36,762 nucleotides of DNA from Dictyoglomus sp. NZ13-RE01 (GTDB lineage: Bacteria; Dictyoglomota; Dictyoglomia; Dictyoglomales; Dictyoglomaceae). The position numbers and the translations under genes are program-made. Of the stretch, positions 18,189-26,102 are shown piece by piece; position 1 is the first letter of the stretch; every line of letters starts with the position of its first letter. The DNA lies in assembly GCA_002878375.1 (NCBI GenBank), contig NIRF01000014.1, forward strand, positions 1 through 36,762, written 5' to 3'. A model generated the notes under the pieces. It was not told where the DNA came from. It did not search any database and was given only the letters and a program-made list of their open reading frames with translations.

Positions 18189-18617
18189 ATGTCAAGTTAC
18201 ATGGCAAAAAAAGAAGAGATAAAGAGAGAATGGTATCTGGTAGATGCAAAGGGAAAGACCCTTGGAAGGTTGGCATCAGAAATTGCTAAAATTTTAAGGG
18301 GTAAGCATAAACCTATTTATACTCCTCATGTGGATACAGGAGATTTTGTTGTAGTTATCAATGCAAAAGATGTGGTACTTACTGGGAAAAAGGAAGAAAC
18401 AAAGACATACTTTACCCATTCAGGATATCCTGGAGGACATAGAATTATACCTTTCAAAGTAATGAAGGAGAAGCATCCTGAAAGAATAATTTATCTGGCT
18501 GTAAAGGGCATGCTTCCCAAAAATGCTTTAGGGAGAAAGATGATAAAAAAGTTAAAGGTTTATGCTGGTCCTGAACATCCTCATTCAGCTCAACAACCTA
18601 AGGAATTAAAAATTTAG
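18189..18617 (+). CDS. rplM: 50S ribosomal protein L13
   Basis: L13 (142 residues) is an early large-subunit assembly protein. The start [22 protein letters not shown]-like (observed [20 protein letters not shown]) and [25 protein letters not shown] are diagnostic, with [15 protein letters not shown] and [14 protein letters not shown] near the end. GGAAAGGAGG precedes ATG 18189; the methionine five codons on (MAKKEEIK) is a less likely start because its spacing is worse. It leads the second operon and is followed by rpsI, its usual partner. Confidence 0.97.
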   Translation: MSSYMAKKEEIKREWYLVDAKGKTLGRLASEIAKILRGKHKPIYTPHVDTGDFVVVINAKDVVLTGKKEETKTYFTHSGYPGGHRIIPFKVMKEKHPERIIYLAVKGMLPKNALGRKMIKKLKVYAGPEHPHSAQQPKELKI

Positions 18618-18626
18618 GAGGGATAA

Positions 18627-19043
18627 ATGTTGGAGTTAGGAGCTCAAGAAACTAAAATAATTCATGAGGTTGGAAGTAGAAAGACTGCAAGGGTAAAAGT
18701 TTGGCTTCGTTATCCAGGGGAAGGAAAGATCATAGTAAATGATAAGCCAATGGAAGAGTATTTTGGCGGTAGAACCTTTTTCCATGTTATTGCAAGAAAA
18801 CCTTTAGAACTTACTGGCATGAAGGATCAGGTAGATATTATTGCGGATGCAATTGGCGGAGGAGTCTCTGCACAGGCACAAGCTTTAGCTCATGGTATTT
18901 CAAAGGCTTTAACTGTGCTTAATCCAGATCTTAGAAGTATTTTGAAAAAAGAAGGATTATTAAAGAGAGATCCAAGAGAAAAAGAGAGAAAGAAGTATGG
19001 ATTAAAGAGAGCAAGAAGAGCTCCTCAATACTCAAAGCGTTAA
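18627..19043 (+). CDS. rpsI: 30S ribosomal protein S9
   Basis: S9 (138 residues) sits in the small-subunit head; its C-terminal tail reaches the P-site tRNA. The variant [20 protein letters not shown] replaces the common GRRKTAVARV start, but ITVNGKPLEEYF-like (observed [16 protein letters not shown]) and [19 protein letters not shown] fix the identity. The tail ends in RRAPQYSKR, with the required final Lys-Arg. TAGGAGGGAT precedes the ATG. Confidence 0.97.
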   Translation: MLELGAQETKIIHEVGSRKTARVKVWLRYPGEGKIIVNDKPMEEYFGGRTFFHVIARKPLELTGMKDQVDIIADAIGGGVSAQAQALAHGISKALTVLNPDLRSILKKEGLLKRDPREKERKKYGLKRARRAPQYSKR

Positions 19044-19044
19044 T

Positions 19045-19572
19045 ATGGATTTAAAAGAATTTATTATTTCTTTAGCTAAAAGGGCAGTTATTACTTATTT
19101 AAAGGAAGGAAGAATTATAGAGCCTCCCGAAGATCTTCCTCCTGAACTTAAAAAGAGGGGAGGCGCTTTTGTTTCCATCCATACAAAAGATGGTAGACTA
19201 AGGGGATGCATTGGAACAATTCAGCCCACATGTAAAAATTTGGCATATGAAATAATACAAAATGCTATAAGTTCTGCTACAAGAGATCCAAGATTTCCTC
19301 CAGTAACTTTGGATGAAATTGAAAATTTAGAGTTTTCAGTAGATATTCTATCTCCGTTAGAAGAAGTTAGTGATATCTCAAAGTTGGATCCTAAAAAGTA
19401 TGGAGTAGTTGTAGAAAGAGGATGGAGGAGGGGGGTTTTACTTCCTGACTTGGAAGGTGTAGATACTATTGAGGAACAATTGGAAATTGCATTGGCAAAA
19501 GCGGGTATATCTCCAGATGAAGATTATAAAATTTATAGATTTAGAGTGGATCGTTACAAAGAAAATGAATGA
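19045..19572 (+). CDS. amrA: AMMECR1-domain protein
   Basis: This 175-residue protein is a full-length AMMECR1 domain. The hallmark is [20 protein letters not shown] with RGCIG at residues 53-57; [30 protein letters not shown] is a second conserved block. Members often stand beside a radical-SAM enzyme and a Memo-family protein, a set called AmmeMemoRadiSam, and a joint role in modification or radical chemistry has been proposed. The next gene here is such a radical-SAM enzyme, with a 4-nt overlap, but no Memo gene is in the window. Biochemical function is unsettled. Confidence 0.9.
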   Translation: MDLKEFIISLAKRAVITYLKEGRIIEPPEDLPPELKKRGGAFVSIHTKDGRLRGCIGTIQPTCKNLAYEIIQNAISSATRDPRFPPVTLDEIENLEFSVDILSPLEEVSDISKLDPKKYGVVVERGWRRGVLLPDLEGVDTIEEQLEIALAKAGISPDEDYKIYRFRVDRYKENE

Positions 19573-20567
19573 AAGAAGCTTTATTCTATAGGAAATTAGA
19601 AGATAGGAAAGTTCAATGCTTGCTATGTCCTCACCATTGTGTTATAGATGTAGGTCATAGGGGAATTTGTGGAGTTCGAGAAAATATAGATGGAATCTTG
19701 TACTCCTTAAATTACAAATTAATAAGTTCTATAGCCTTAGATCCTATCGAGAAAAAACCTCTTTACCATTATCACCCTGGAAGATTAATTCTCTCTATTG
19801 GCACCGTTGGATGTAACTTTAAGTGTCCCTTTTGCCAAAATTGGACTATCTCCCAGGTTTCTCCTGAAGAAATACAAATGCAGGAGATTGATAGTAAAAA
19901 GATTGTAGAGATTGCGAAGAAGAATAAGTCCTTTGGGATTGCCTATACTTATAATGAGCCTTTTATTTGGTATGAATTTGTTTTTGAAACTTCAAAGTTG
20001 GCTAAGGAGGAAGGATTAGAAAATGTTTTAGTAACAAATGGATATGTAGAAGAAGAGCCCTTTTTGGAGCTTGCCCCATATATATCCGCAATGAATATAG
20101 ATTTGAAGGCTTTTTCTCAAAATTTTTATTCTCGTCTCTGTCAGGGCAAATTAGATAAAGTACTTAATATTATTTCCTTAGCTTATTCTAAAAGAATCCA
20201 CATAGAGATAACAACCCTTATCATTCCTTCTTGGAACGATAGTGAAGAAGAAATAGAAAAGATTGTTGATTTTATAGCAAGCATAGATAAAAATATACCT
20301 TTTCATATGTCAAGATATTTCCCAGCATATAAATTTACATTACCACCAACTCCTTATGAGACCCTTAAAAGGTTGTATTTATTAGCCAAAAAAAAGTTAA
20401 ATTATGTTTATTTGGGAAATGTTTGGGATATCGAGACAAGTACTACCTATTGTCCTAATTGTGGGAAGGAACTTATAGTTCGTGATGGATATAATATAAG
20501 GAAAAATTTAGTTACATCAGAAAGTAAGTGCCCCTTTTGCGGAGAATTAATTCCTATTATCCTATAG
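19569..20567 (+). CDS. amrS: AmmeMemoRadiSam-type radical SAM enzyme
   Basis: This 332-residue protein has the radical-SAM cluster motif at C82, C86 and C89 (CNFKCPFC), which binds a 4Fe-4S centre that cleaves S-adenosylmethionine. Ahead of it is a second cysteine group C17, C20, C24 and C34 (CLLCPHHC), as in pyruvate-formate-lyase-activase-like members, and two CxxC pairs near the C terminus (CPNC, CPFC) look like a zinc ribbon. [12 protein letters not shown] and [12 protein letters not shown] are typical of the AmrS subfamily. It overlaps the AMMECR1 gene by 4 nt. The target of the reaction is unknown. Confidence 0.9.
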   Translation: MKEALFYRKLEDRKVQCLLCPHHCVIDVGHRGICGVRENIDGILYSLNYKLISSIALDPIEKKPLYHYHPGRLILSIGTVGCNFKCPFCQNWTISQVSPEEIQMQEIDSKKIVEIAKKNKSFGIAYTYNEPFIWYEFVFETSKLAKEEGLENVLVTNGYVEEEPFLELAPYISAMNIDLKAFSQNFYSRLCQGKLDKVLNIISLAYSKRIHIEITTLIIPSWNDSEEEIEKIVDFIASIDKNIPFHMSRYFPAYKFTLPPTPYETLKRLYLLAKKKLNYVYLGNVWDIETSTTYCPNCGKELIVRDGYNIRKNLVTSESKCPFCGELIPIIL

Positions 20568-20582
20568 GAGGGGAAATGGTAT

Positions 20583-20984
20583 ATGAAACTTGGCAAAGCT
20601 TTTAAGATACTTGTAGGAATTTTTATTGCAATTTTTTTAGTTTATAGTTTTTATATTTGGTGGTTAGATACTCCTTGGCGAAATAGGTGGAAGGATTTAA
20701 TGAGAAATTTAGATAATTATGTGACAAAAGATATTGAATTGAAGGGTAATGTAGTGGAACCTTACACTATTGCAGGAGTTCCTATATCTGTGTATACTTT
20801 GGAGTTTGAAAACTATAAATGTACTGTGATTAGCACTACTGGGATACCGGCGGAAGGTTCTGAAGTTATTGTGCGAGGAAAGGTTAAGAAAAACTATAAG
20901 GTAGAGACTGTTTTTCAAGGTAGGAAAATTTCAGAAAGTTTCCCCTGGGTTATTTTAGAAGAAGAAAGGAGAGAGAAAGATTGA
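20583..20984 (+). CDS. Membrane-anchored small protein with probable OB fold
   Basis: I do not recognise a named family for this 133-residue protein. Residues ~7-27 form one membrane helix (ILVGIFIAIFLVYSFYIWW), with few positive charges on the outside, so the rest is probably extracytoplasmic. From about residue 48 the pattern of strands (TKDIELKGNVVEPY, VSVYTLEF-like, YKCTVISTTG, GSEVIVRGKV) resembles a small OB-fold, as in nucleic-acid or ligand binding tRNA_anti-like domains. It has a TAGGAGGGG binding site and ends directly before glmM, so it is cotranscribed with amino-sugar genes. Confidence 0.75.
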   Translation: MKLGKAFKILVGIFIAIFLVYSFYIWWLDTPWRNRWKDLMRNLDNYVTKDIELKGNVVEPYTIAGVPISVYTLEFENYKCTVISTTGIPAEGSEVIVRGKVKKNYKVETVFQGRKISESFPWVILEEERREKD

Positions 20985-22334
20985 ATGAATAGGAAGTGGT
21001 TTGGGACTGATGGAATAAGAGGAATAGCTAACAAAGATTTAACTCCTGAATTTGTGCTAAAATTGGGTAGAGTATTAGCAGGTTACTTAAAGGAAAAGCA
21101 AATAGAAGAAGGTAGAAATAAAATTATTATTGGATATGATACAAGAATATCTAAAGATCTATTAGGATGTGCTATAAAAGCTGGAATTATGTCTGTAGGA
21201 ATTGATGTCTTAGATGTGGGAATTTTATCAACCCCCGCTCTATCCTATTTGGTTAAGGAGATTCCAGAAGTGATTTGTGGGATAATGATTTCTGCCTCTC
21301 ATAATCCATTAAAGTATAATGGAATTAAAGTTTTTAATAATGATGGTTTCAAGCTATCTGATGAGATTGAATCTGAAATAGAAGCTCTTTTAGAGAATGA
21401 GGATAAATTTGATAGACCAATAGAGGATAAATTGGGGAGAAATTATGAGTATAAAGAAGGAGTAAAAAAGTATGAGGATTATTTGAAAAGTATTATAAAT
21501 ATGGATTTAAGTAATCAAAAGATTATGATTGATTGTGCTTTTGGGGCTGTTTCTGATATTGCTCCAAGGGTTTTTAAGGCTTTAGGAGCAAAAGTTATTC
21601 CTGTAAATTTTGAATATGATGGGACAAATATAAATAAAAATTGTGGGGCAGTGTATCCTGAGAAGGGCTATGAGATTTTTAGAAATACAGAAGCGGATAT
21701 AGGATTTACCTATGATGGAGATGGGGATAGAGTTCTTGTCTTTTCAAAAGATGCTGGTATTTTAGATGGTGATAAGATTTTAGGTATTTTAGCGACCTAC
21801 TTAAAGAGCAAAAATTCATTAAAAGATGACACAGTAGTAGGAACTATAATGAGTAATCTTGGATTGGAAGAATATCTGAGAAGTTTGAATATTAATTTGG
21901 TTAGAACAAAGGTGGGAGATAGATATATATTAGAGGAGATTAGAAAGAATGGCTTTAATGTGGGAGGAGAGCCTTCTGGACATATTATTATCTTTGATTA
22001 TTTAAATACAGGGGACGGACTTCTTACTTCCCTTTTGCTTCTTAAGATTCTTAAGGAAGAGAAATGGTCTTTATCAGATCTTTCAAGAAAAATACCTCAA
22101 TATCCTCAAATTACAGAGAATTTACCTTTAGAAAGGAAGTTAAAAAATGATGAGATAGAAAAAATAGAGGAAATTGTTAAGGAGGTGATAAATGAAGAAA
22201 GATTAAGGTATATTGTTAGACAATCGGGTACAGAAAATGTATTAAGAATAACTTTAGAAGGAGACGTTCCTGAGGAGCGCCTTAAAAAGTATTTAAAGAA
22301 TATCAGAGATAAAGTTTATGAGATTTTAGATTAA
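20985..22334 (+). CDS. glmM: Phosphoglucosamine mutase
   Basis: GlmM (449 residues) converts glucosamine-6-phosphate to glucosamine-1-phosphate for peptidoglycan and other cell-wall precursors. The phosphoserine is S105 in MISASHNPLKYNGIK. The magnesium loop is D244, D246 and D248 in YDGDGDR. GGEPSGHI binds the sugar and RQSGTENVLRI the phosphate. The ATG begins at the base after the previous stop. The TAA stop (22332-22334) touches the glmS ribozyme cleavage site, so ribozyme cleavage would leave this coding region whole. Confidence 0.97.
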   Translation: MNRKWFGTDGIRGIANKDLTPEFVLKLGRVLAGYLKEKQIEEGRNKIIIGYDTRISKDLLGCAIKAGIMSVGIDVLDVGILSTPALSYLVKEIPEVICGIMISASHNPLKYNGIKVFNNDGFKLSDEIESEIEALLENEDKFDRPIEDKLGRNYEYKEGVKKYEDYLKSIINMDLSNQKIMIDCAFGAVSDIAPRVFKALGAKVIPVNFEYDGTNINKNCGAVYPEKGYEIFRNTEADIGFTYDGDGDRVLVFSKDAGILDGDKILGILATYLKSKNSLKDDTVVGTIMSNLGLEEYLRSLNINLVRTKVGDRYILEEIRKNGFNVGGEPSGHIIIFDYLNTGDGLLTSLLLLKILKEEKWSLSDLSRKIPQYPQITENLPLERKLKNDEIEKIEEIVKEVINEERLRYIVRQSGTENVLRITLEGDVPEERLKKYLKNIRDKVYEILD

Positions 22335-22499
22335 GCGCCTGGACTTACCTTCTTCAGAAGGTAAGTTGACGAGGTGGAGGTTTATCGAGGTATTCGGCGG
22401 GTGCCTCCAGGTAGTTACTACCTACCTTAAGGGAACTCACAAAACTGGCAGGTGACTGCCAGGACAAAAGGTTCCCAGTAGTAAAGGCGTAAGCAGGAA
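22335..22499 (+). ncRNA. glmS ribozyme: glmS self-cleaving ribozyme / riboswitch
   Basis: The 207-nt gap between glmM and glmS begins with GCGCCTGG preceded by A, the conserved cleavage context. The scissile bond is expected between A22334 and G22335. A perfect hairpin ACTTACCTTC/GAAGGTAAGT (P1) follows, then TTGACGAGG and GTTTATCGAGGTATTCGGCGG with closing GCCTCC, which is the conserved catalytic core. Further helices, CTGGCAG/CTGCCAG and GGGAAC/GTTCCC, fit P3-P4. Known members cleave their own mRNA when glucosamine-6-phosphate binds, lowering GlmS. The 3' boundary is approximate. Confidence 0.95.
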
Positions 22500-22536
22500 C
22501 TCTCCTTCTCATAAAAATTTATTGTGAGGAGGAGAG
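22500..22536 (+). promoter_or_regulatory. Hairpin sequestering the glmS ribosome binding site
   Basis: CTCTCCTTCTCA at 22500-22511 can pair with TGAGGAGGAGAG at 22525-22536: twelve pairs, one of them G-U, with a loop of about 13 nt that is AT-rich. The 3' arm contains the GAGGAGG ribosome binding site of glmS, which ends 5 nt before the ATG. The hairpin lies just after the ribozyme. It is not followed by a T-run, so a terminator is unlikely. Function is inferred. Confidence 0.6.
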
Positions 22537-22541
22537 AAACA

Positions 22542-24380
22542 ATGTGTGGAATAATTGGTTACATAGGGAATGATTCGTGTGTAAATTATTTAATAGAAGG
22601 ATTAAAATTGCTGGAATATAGAGGTTATGATTCTGCTGGAATTGCTATGATATCGAGTAAGGATTCAGATATTTTTATTAAAAAAGTAGTAGGTAAGGTA
22701 AGGGACTTAGAAAAAGTAGTTGGAGATGATTTAGTAGACGGTTATTTTAATGTAGGTATAGGACATACAAGATGGGCTACTCATGGAGAGCCTACAGAGA
22801 TAAATGCCCATCCTCATACCGATTGTGATGGTCGCTTTGTTGTAGTTCATAATGGTATTATTGAAAACTATAAAGAAATAAAGGATGAATTAATTAGTAA
22901 AGGACATAGATTTAGAAGTCAAACTGATACAGAGGTAATTGTTCATCTAATTGAGGAATTCTCTAAGAGCTCTACAAATATTTTAGAGGTTTTTGAAAGG
23001 GTTAGTAAGAAATTAGAAGGTTCTTTTGCTATTGTTGTATTGGATAGACAAAATCCTAATGTTTTATATGCTATTAGGAGGCAAAGTCCATTAATTGTAG
23101 GTTTAGGAGAAAAAGAAAACTTGATTGCTTCTGATATTCCCGCTTTATCTCCTTGGGTAGAAAATTTTATATTTCCTGATAATGATCAGCTTATGTTAAT
23201 AACACCAAACAAAGTGGAGATTTATGATATAAAAAAAGGTGTTGAGAAAGTTAATATACAACCTGTTAAGATACCAAGGGAGAATATAAAAATTGATAAA
23301 GGGAACTTCCCTCATTATATGCTTAAGGAGATTTTTGAACAACCTTTAATATTAAGAGAGATTTTTACTCACGCCATAAAAAAAGAGGGAGATAATTTCT
23401 ATTTTGAAGATTTTCAAGAGGATAGAGATTTATGGGAGAAGATAAACAAGATTTTTATAGTAGCTTGTGGTACCTCTTATCATGCTGGTTTGTTAGCAAA
23501 ATATTTATGGGAAGATTTGCCTTATGAGATTGAGGTAGATTATTCTTCAGAATTTAGATATCGTAATCCAAAAATAAATGAAAAGACCTTGTTTATAGCA
23601 ATAAGTCAATCAGGAGAGACTGCGGACACTATTTCCGCTTTAAGATTAGCTAAGGAAAAAGGGGCTAAAATTTTGTCAATAACTAATAATTTAAAAAGCA
23701 ATATAGCACGTGAAAGTGATTATTCCCTATTTTTAAGGTCTGGAGTAGAGATTGGTGTTGCTGCAACAAAAACCTTTACAGCCCAATTAGCATTTATTTA
23801 TCTATTAAGAGAATATATAAAGCAAAGATTATATGGTAAGATAGATATAGATTGGGAAAATTATAGGAAGATTCCTACATATGTAGAAGAGATTTTAGAA
23901 GAATCTAATATAGTAAAAGATATGGCATACAAGTTTTCTAAAAAGAAAAATTTTCTATATATTGCAAGGGGAATTAACTATCCATTGATTTTAGAAGGAG
24001 CATTAAAACTTAAGGAAATATCCTATGTGCATGCAGAAGGTGTATCTGCTGGCGAGATGAAACATGGTCCTATTGCCTTGTTAGATAAAAATACACCGGT
24101 AGTATCAATTGCTGTTCAAGATAGCACCTATAATAAGATTCTTTCAAATATAGAGGAAGTTAAAGCAAGAAAAGCTCCAATAATAATTATTGGAAATAAA
24201 GGCGATAGGAAATTAATGGAACTGACTAAATACATTATATCTATACCTAAATTTGTTCCTGAATTTTATCCTTTCCTTGTGACCATACCTCTTCAGCTTT
24301 TTGCCTATTATGTGGCAGAGAAATTGGGAAGAGAGATTGATCAACCAAGGAATTTGGCTAAATCTGTAACAGTTGAGTGA
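22542..24380 (+). CDS. glmS: Glutamine--fructose-6-phosphate aminotransferase
   Basis: GlmS (612 residues) makes glucosamine-6-phosphate from fructose-6-phosphate and glutamine, the entry step to amino sugars. The start is ATG 22542 because MCGIIGYIG must expose Cys2 as N-terminal nucleophile of the glutaminase domain; an in-frame GTG at 22524 lies within the binding site. HTRWATHGEPTEINAHPH belongs to the glutaminase half. Two SIS domains follow, with ACGTSYHAGLLAKY, AISQSGETADTISAL and EGALKLKEISYVHAEG, and the C terminus reads LAKSVTVE. Controlled by the ribozyme in its leader. Confidence 0.98.
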   Translation: MCGIIGYIGNDSCVNYLIEGLKLLEYRGYDSAGIAMISSKDSDIFIKKVVGKVRDLEKVVGDDLVDGYFNVGIGHTRWATHGEPTEINAHPHTDCDGRFVVVHNGIIENYKEIKDELISKGHRFRSQTDTEVIVHLIEEFSKSSTNILEVFERVSKKLEGSFAIVVLDRQNPNVLYAIRRQSPLIVGLGEKENLIASDIPALSPWVENFIFPDNDQLMLITPNKVEIYDIKKGVEKVNIQPVKIPRENIKIDKGNFPHYMLKEIFEQPLILREIFTHAIKKEGDNFYFEDFQEDRDLWEKINKIFIVACGTSYHAGLLAKYLWEDLPYEIEVDYSSEFRYRNPKINEKTLFIAISQSGETADTISALRLAKEKGAKILSITNNLKSNIARESDYSLFLRSGVEIGVAATKTFTAQLAFIYLLREYIKQRLYGKIDIDWENYRKIPTYVEEILEESNIVKDMAYKFSKKKNFLYIARGINYPLILEGALKLKEISYVHAEGVSAGEMKHGPIALLDKNTPVVSIAVQDSTYNKILSNIEEVKARKAPIIIIGNKGDRKLMELTKYIISIPKFVPEFYPFLVTIPLQLFAYYVAEKLGREIDQPRNLAKSVTVE

Positions 24381-24386
24381 TTGTAT

Positions 24387-24773
24387 ATGGAGGAAAATCT
24401 CAAAATTTTAGGATTAGGTTTAGATATAATTGAAATTGACAGGATAAGAGAAGCTTGTATCAAACATAAGAATTTTATAGAGAGGATTTATTCTTTAGAG
24501 GAAAGAAGACAGGTTTTAGGAAGGAAGGATATATATCCTTCCTTGGCAGTAAGATTTTCTGCTAAGGAGGCTTTTATAAAAGCATTGGGAGGAAAATACG
24601 AGGGATGGTGTTGGAGAGATGTAGAGATACTTACCGGAATAAATGGTAAGCCTGAAGTAAGATTGAAAAATAAGGCACTTGAGGAGGCTTTAAAGAGGGG
24701 TATAAAGGATATTAAACTCAGTCTTTCTCATTCAAATAAATATGCTGTTGCTGTTATGATAATCTTAGGATAA
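24387..24773 (+). CDS. acpS: Holo-[acyl-carrier-protein] synthase
   Basis: AcpS (128 residues) moves the phosphopantetheine arm from coenzyme A to acyl carrier protein for fatty-acid synthesis. Family marks are GLGLDIIEIDRI with metal-binding D13, and RFSAKEAFIKALGGKYEGW with E61. It ends in LSLSHSNKYAVAVMIIL, the usual closing strand. I use ATG 24387; an in-frame TTG at 24381 right after the glmS stop is an equal alternative, since neither has a strong binding site. Its place behind glmS ties it to the ribozyme-controlled transcript. Confidence 0.93.
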   Translation: MEENLKILGLGLDIIEIDRIREACIKHKNFIERIYSLEERRQVLGRKDIYPSLAVRFSAKEAFIKALGGKYEGWCWRDVEILTGINGKPEVRLKNKALEEALKRGIKDIKLSLSHSNKYAVAVMIILG

Positions 24774-24786
24774 GAAGGTGATAGAG

Positions 24787-25704
24787 TTGAAAGAAAGTCC
24801 TTTAGAGAAATTAAGGAAAGATCTAGAAGATATTAAAAAGATAATTGGAGAAATTATTGTACCAAACCCTAAAGATTTACAGGATAATTGTGAAAAATTT
24901 ATACATATTAGACAAGAGATTCAGGAACTGATAACAAATCTAAAAGAGTTAAATGTACCAATAGATCCTGAACTTGTAAGACTACAAGAGCTTGATTCTT
25001 TAGCAAAAAATAACTTAAAGGTACTCTATAAAGGGTTAAAAAATTCTCCTCTTTTGGAAAAAGCAAAATCATATCCTGAAGAATTTTGGTGGTGGCATAT
25101 TCCAGAGATTTATGAGAAAAAGAAAAAAGAAAATATAAGGAGATCTCTAATTGGGCTTTCAATATTTTTAATAGTTTCTGTAGTTTTAGTTCTATTCTTT
25201 ACTTTTTATAAAACGCCTGAAGAGATTTTTTTAGATAAAGTTTCTACTATAGATAAGTTGATATTTGAGAAGAATTATAAGGAAGCAGAAAATAAAGCAA
25301 TATCTCTTTGTAAAGAGTATCCAGGAAGAGCTGAGGCATGGATAAAATTAGGAATTGTACAAGAGTTGGTAGAAGATAAAAATTACTCAGAAAGTTTTAA
25401 TAGAGCAAGAAAATTAACTAAGTCGGATATAGAATTTTATTTAATGAGAGCTTCTGAGTATTTTAAATTACATTTTATAGATAAAGCGGAGAAGGATATA
25501 AAACGTATATTAAAGATTGATAGTACAAATCCTCAGGCTTTATATTTGTTAGGTTCAATATATGAAGATAAAGGTAAAATAATAGAGGCAATTGAGATAT
25601 ATAGGAAGTTAGAATCTTTAGAAGATAGAGTGGATCCACAGCTAATGGCTATGGTGAAGGTGCGGCTTGGTATTCTTTTACAAAAAGTTACAATTCCTAA
25701 ATAA
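24787..25704 (+). CDS. Unrecognised membrane protein with coiled coil and TPR-like repeats
   Basis: I do not recognise this 305-residue protein by name. Residues 1-95 are charged and helical, with heptad-like patterns (PLEKLRKDLEDIKKIIGEI and IRQEIQELITNLKEL). One membrane helix lies at about 120-141 (LIGLSIFLIVSVVLVLFFTF). The last 150 residues form helical pairs with TPR-like spacing (NYKEAENKAISLCKEYPGRAEAW, NPQALYLLGSIYEDKGKIIEAIEIYRKL). TTG 24787 is favoured because GGTGA sits 5 nt before it; a GTG at 24778 is also in frame. A scaffold or assembly role is a guess from architecture. Confidence 0.8.
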   Translation: MKESPLEKLRKDLEDIKKIIGEIIVPNPKDLQDNCEKFIHIRQEIQELITNLKELNVPIDPELVRLQELDSLAKNNLKVLYKGLKNSPLLEKAKSYPEEFWWWHIPEIYEKKKKENIRRSLIGLSIFLIVSVVLVLFFTFYKTPEEIFLDKVSTIDKLIFEKNYKEAENKAISLCKEYPGRAEAWIKLGIVQELVEDKNYSESFNRARKLTKSDIEFYLMRASEYFKLHFIDKAEKDIKRILKIDSTNPQALYLLGSIYEDKGKIIEAIEIYRKLESLEDRVDPQLMAMVKVRLGILLQKVTIPK

Positions 25705-25706
25705 AC

Positions 25707-25736
25707 TTGACATAACCTGTAATAAAGATTTATAAT
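25707..25736 (+). promoter_or_regulatory. Promoter for tRNA-Val and the thrS-pilus operon
   Basis: A consensus -35 TTGACA at 25707-25712 and a consensus -10 TATAAT at 25731-25736 are separated by 18 nt. The expected start near 25743 is only a few bases before the tRNA. It begins 3 nt after the preceding stop codon. There is no room for a second promoter between the tRNA and the T-box leader, so this is the best candidate promoter for both. Confidence 0.82.
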
Positions 25737-25746
25737 TTTACCCAAA

Positions 25747-25821
25747 GGGCGCGTAGCTCAGTGGGAGAGCACTATCTTGACGCGGTAGGGGTCGGTGGTT
25801 CAATCCCACCCGCGCCCACCA
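25747..25821 (+). tRNA. trnV: tRNA-Val, anticodon GAC
   Basis: The 75-nt sequence folds into a full cloverleaf. Acceptor GGGCGCG pairs with CGCGCCC, the D arm is GCTC/GAGC with a short 7-nt loop, the anticodon stem CTATC/GGTAG closes the loop TTGACGC with anticodon GAC at 25779-25781, and the T arm GGTGG/CCACC encloses TTCAATC. The discriminator is A and the CCA end (25819-25821) is encoded. GAC reads the valine codons GTC and GTT. The T-box leader begins about 10 nt later. Confidence 0.96.
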
Positions 25822-25829
25822 TTTGAGAA

Positions 25830-26072
25830 AAGGCAAGGAAGAGGAGAGTACCCTTATAAAGGCTTTACAGAGAGGAAGAGCATTTGCTGAGAGCTCTTCC
25901 AAGTACTATAAGGGGAAAACCACCTCGGAGCTTTCCTACAGAAATCTCCTTGAATGGAGAGAGTAAGTAGGAACGGGTAAATCCCGTTATAGATTAGGAG
26001 TGGGGATAGTATATCCCTATTAAGGTGGAACCACGGTGCTCCCGTCCTTTATGGGCGGGAGCTTTGTTTTTT
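25830..26072 (+). promoter_or_regulatory. T-box: T-box riboswitch leader, threonine type
   Basis: The conserved T-box AAGGTGGAACCACG is at 26022-26035, followed by a strong terminator. In stem I, GAGG (25841-25844) pairs with CCTC (25923-25926), AGTA at 25847-25850 is the specifier-loop motif, and CCCTT pairs with AAGGG above. The 3' side of the loop reads GAAAACCA, giving specifier ACC (Thr) at 25919-25921 followed by A. The apical stem GGAAGAGC/GCTCTTCC is perfect, and AACGGG/CCCGTT makes stem III. Uncharged tRNA-Thr should stabilise the antiterminator and allow thrS transcription. Confidence 0.93.
26038..26072 (+). terminator. Conditional terminator of the T-box leader
   Basis: GCTCCCGTCC at 26038-26047 and GGGCGGGAGC at 26053-26062 form ten pairs (one G-U) around a TTTAT loop, followed by TTTGTTTTTT. 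The hairpin begins three bases after the T-box sequence and excludes the antiterminator fold, as in other T-box leaders. This is the main premature-stop point for thrS and everything behind it. Confidence 0.93.
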
Positions 26073-26102
26073 ATTATATAAATTTTAAGGGAGGTAATAG
26101 AT

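Noticed and set aside
22500-22536. Rho-independent terminator before glmS
   Set aside because: The hairpin is not followed by a T-run; next bases are AAACAATG. A site-covering hairpin fits better.
22524-22541. In-frame GTG at 22524 as the glmS start
   Set aside because: It would place six residues before Met-Cys-Gly and remove the required N-terminal Cys; the GTG is part of the ribosome binding site.
25747-25821. The tRNA as the ligand of the adjacent T-box
   Set aside because: The tRNA anticodon is GAC (Val), while the leader specifier reads ACC (Thr) and the controlled gene is thrS.
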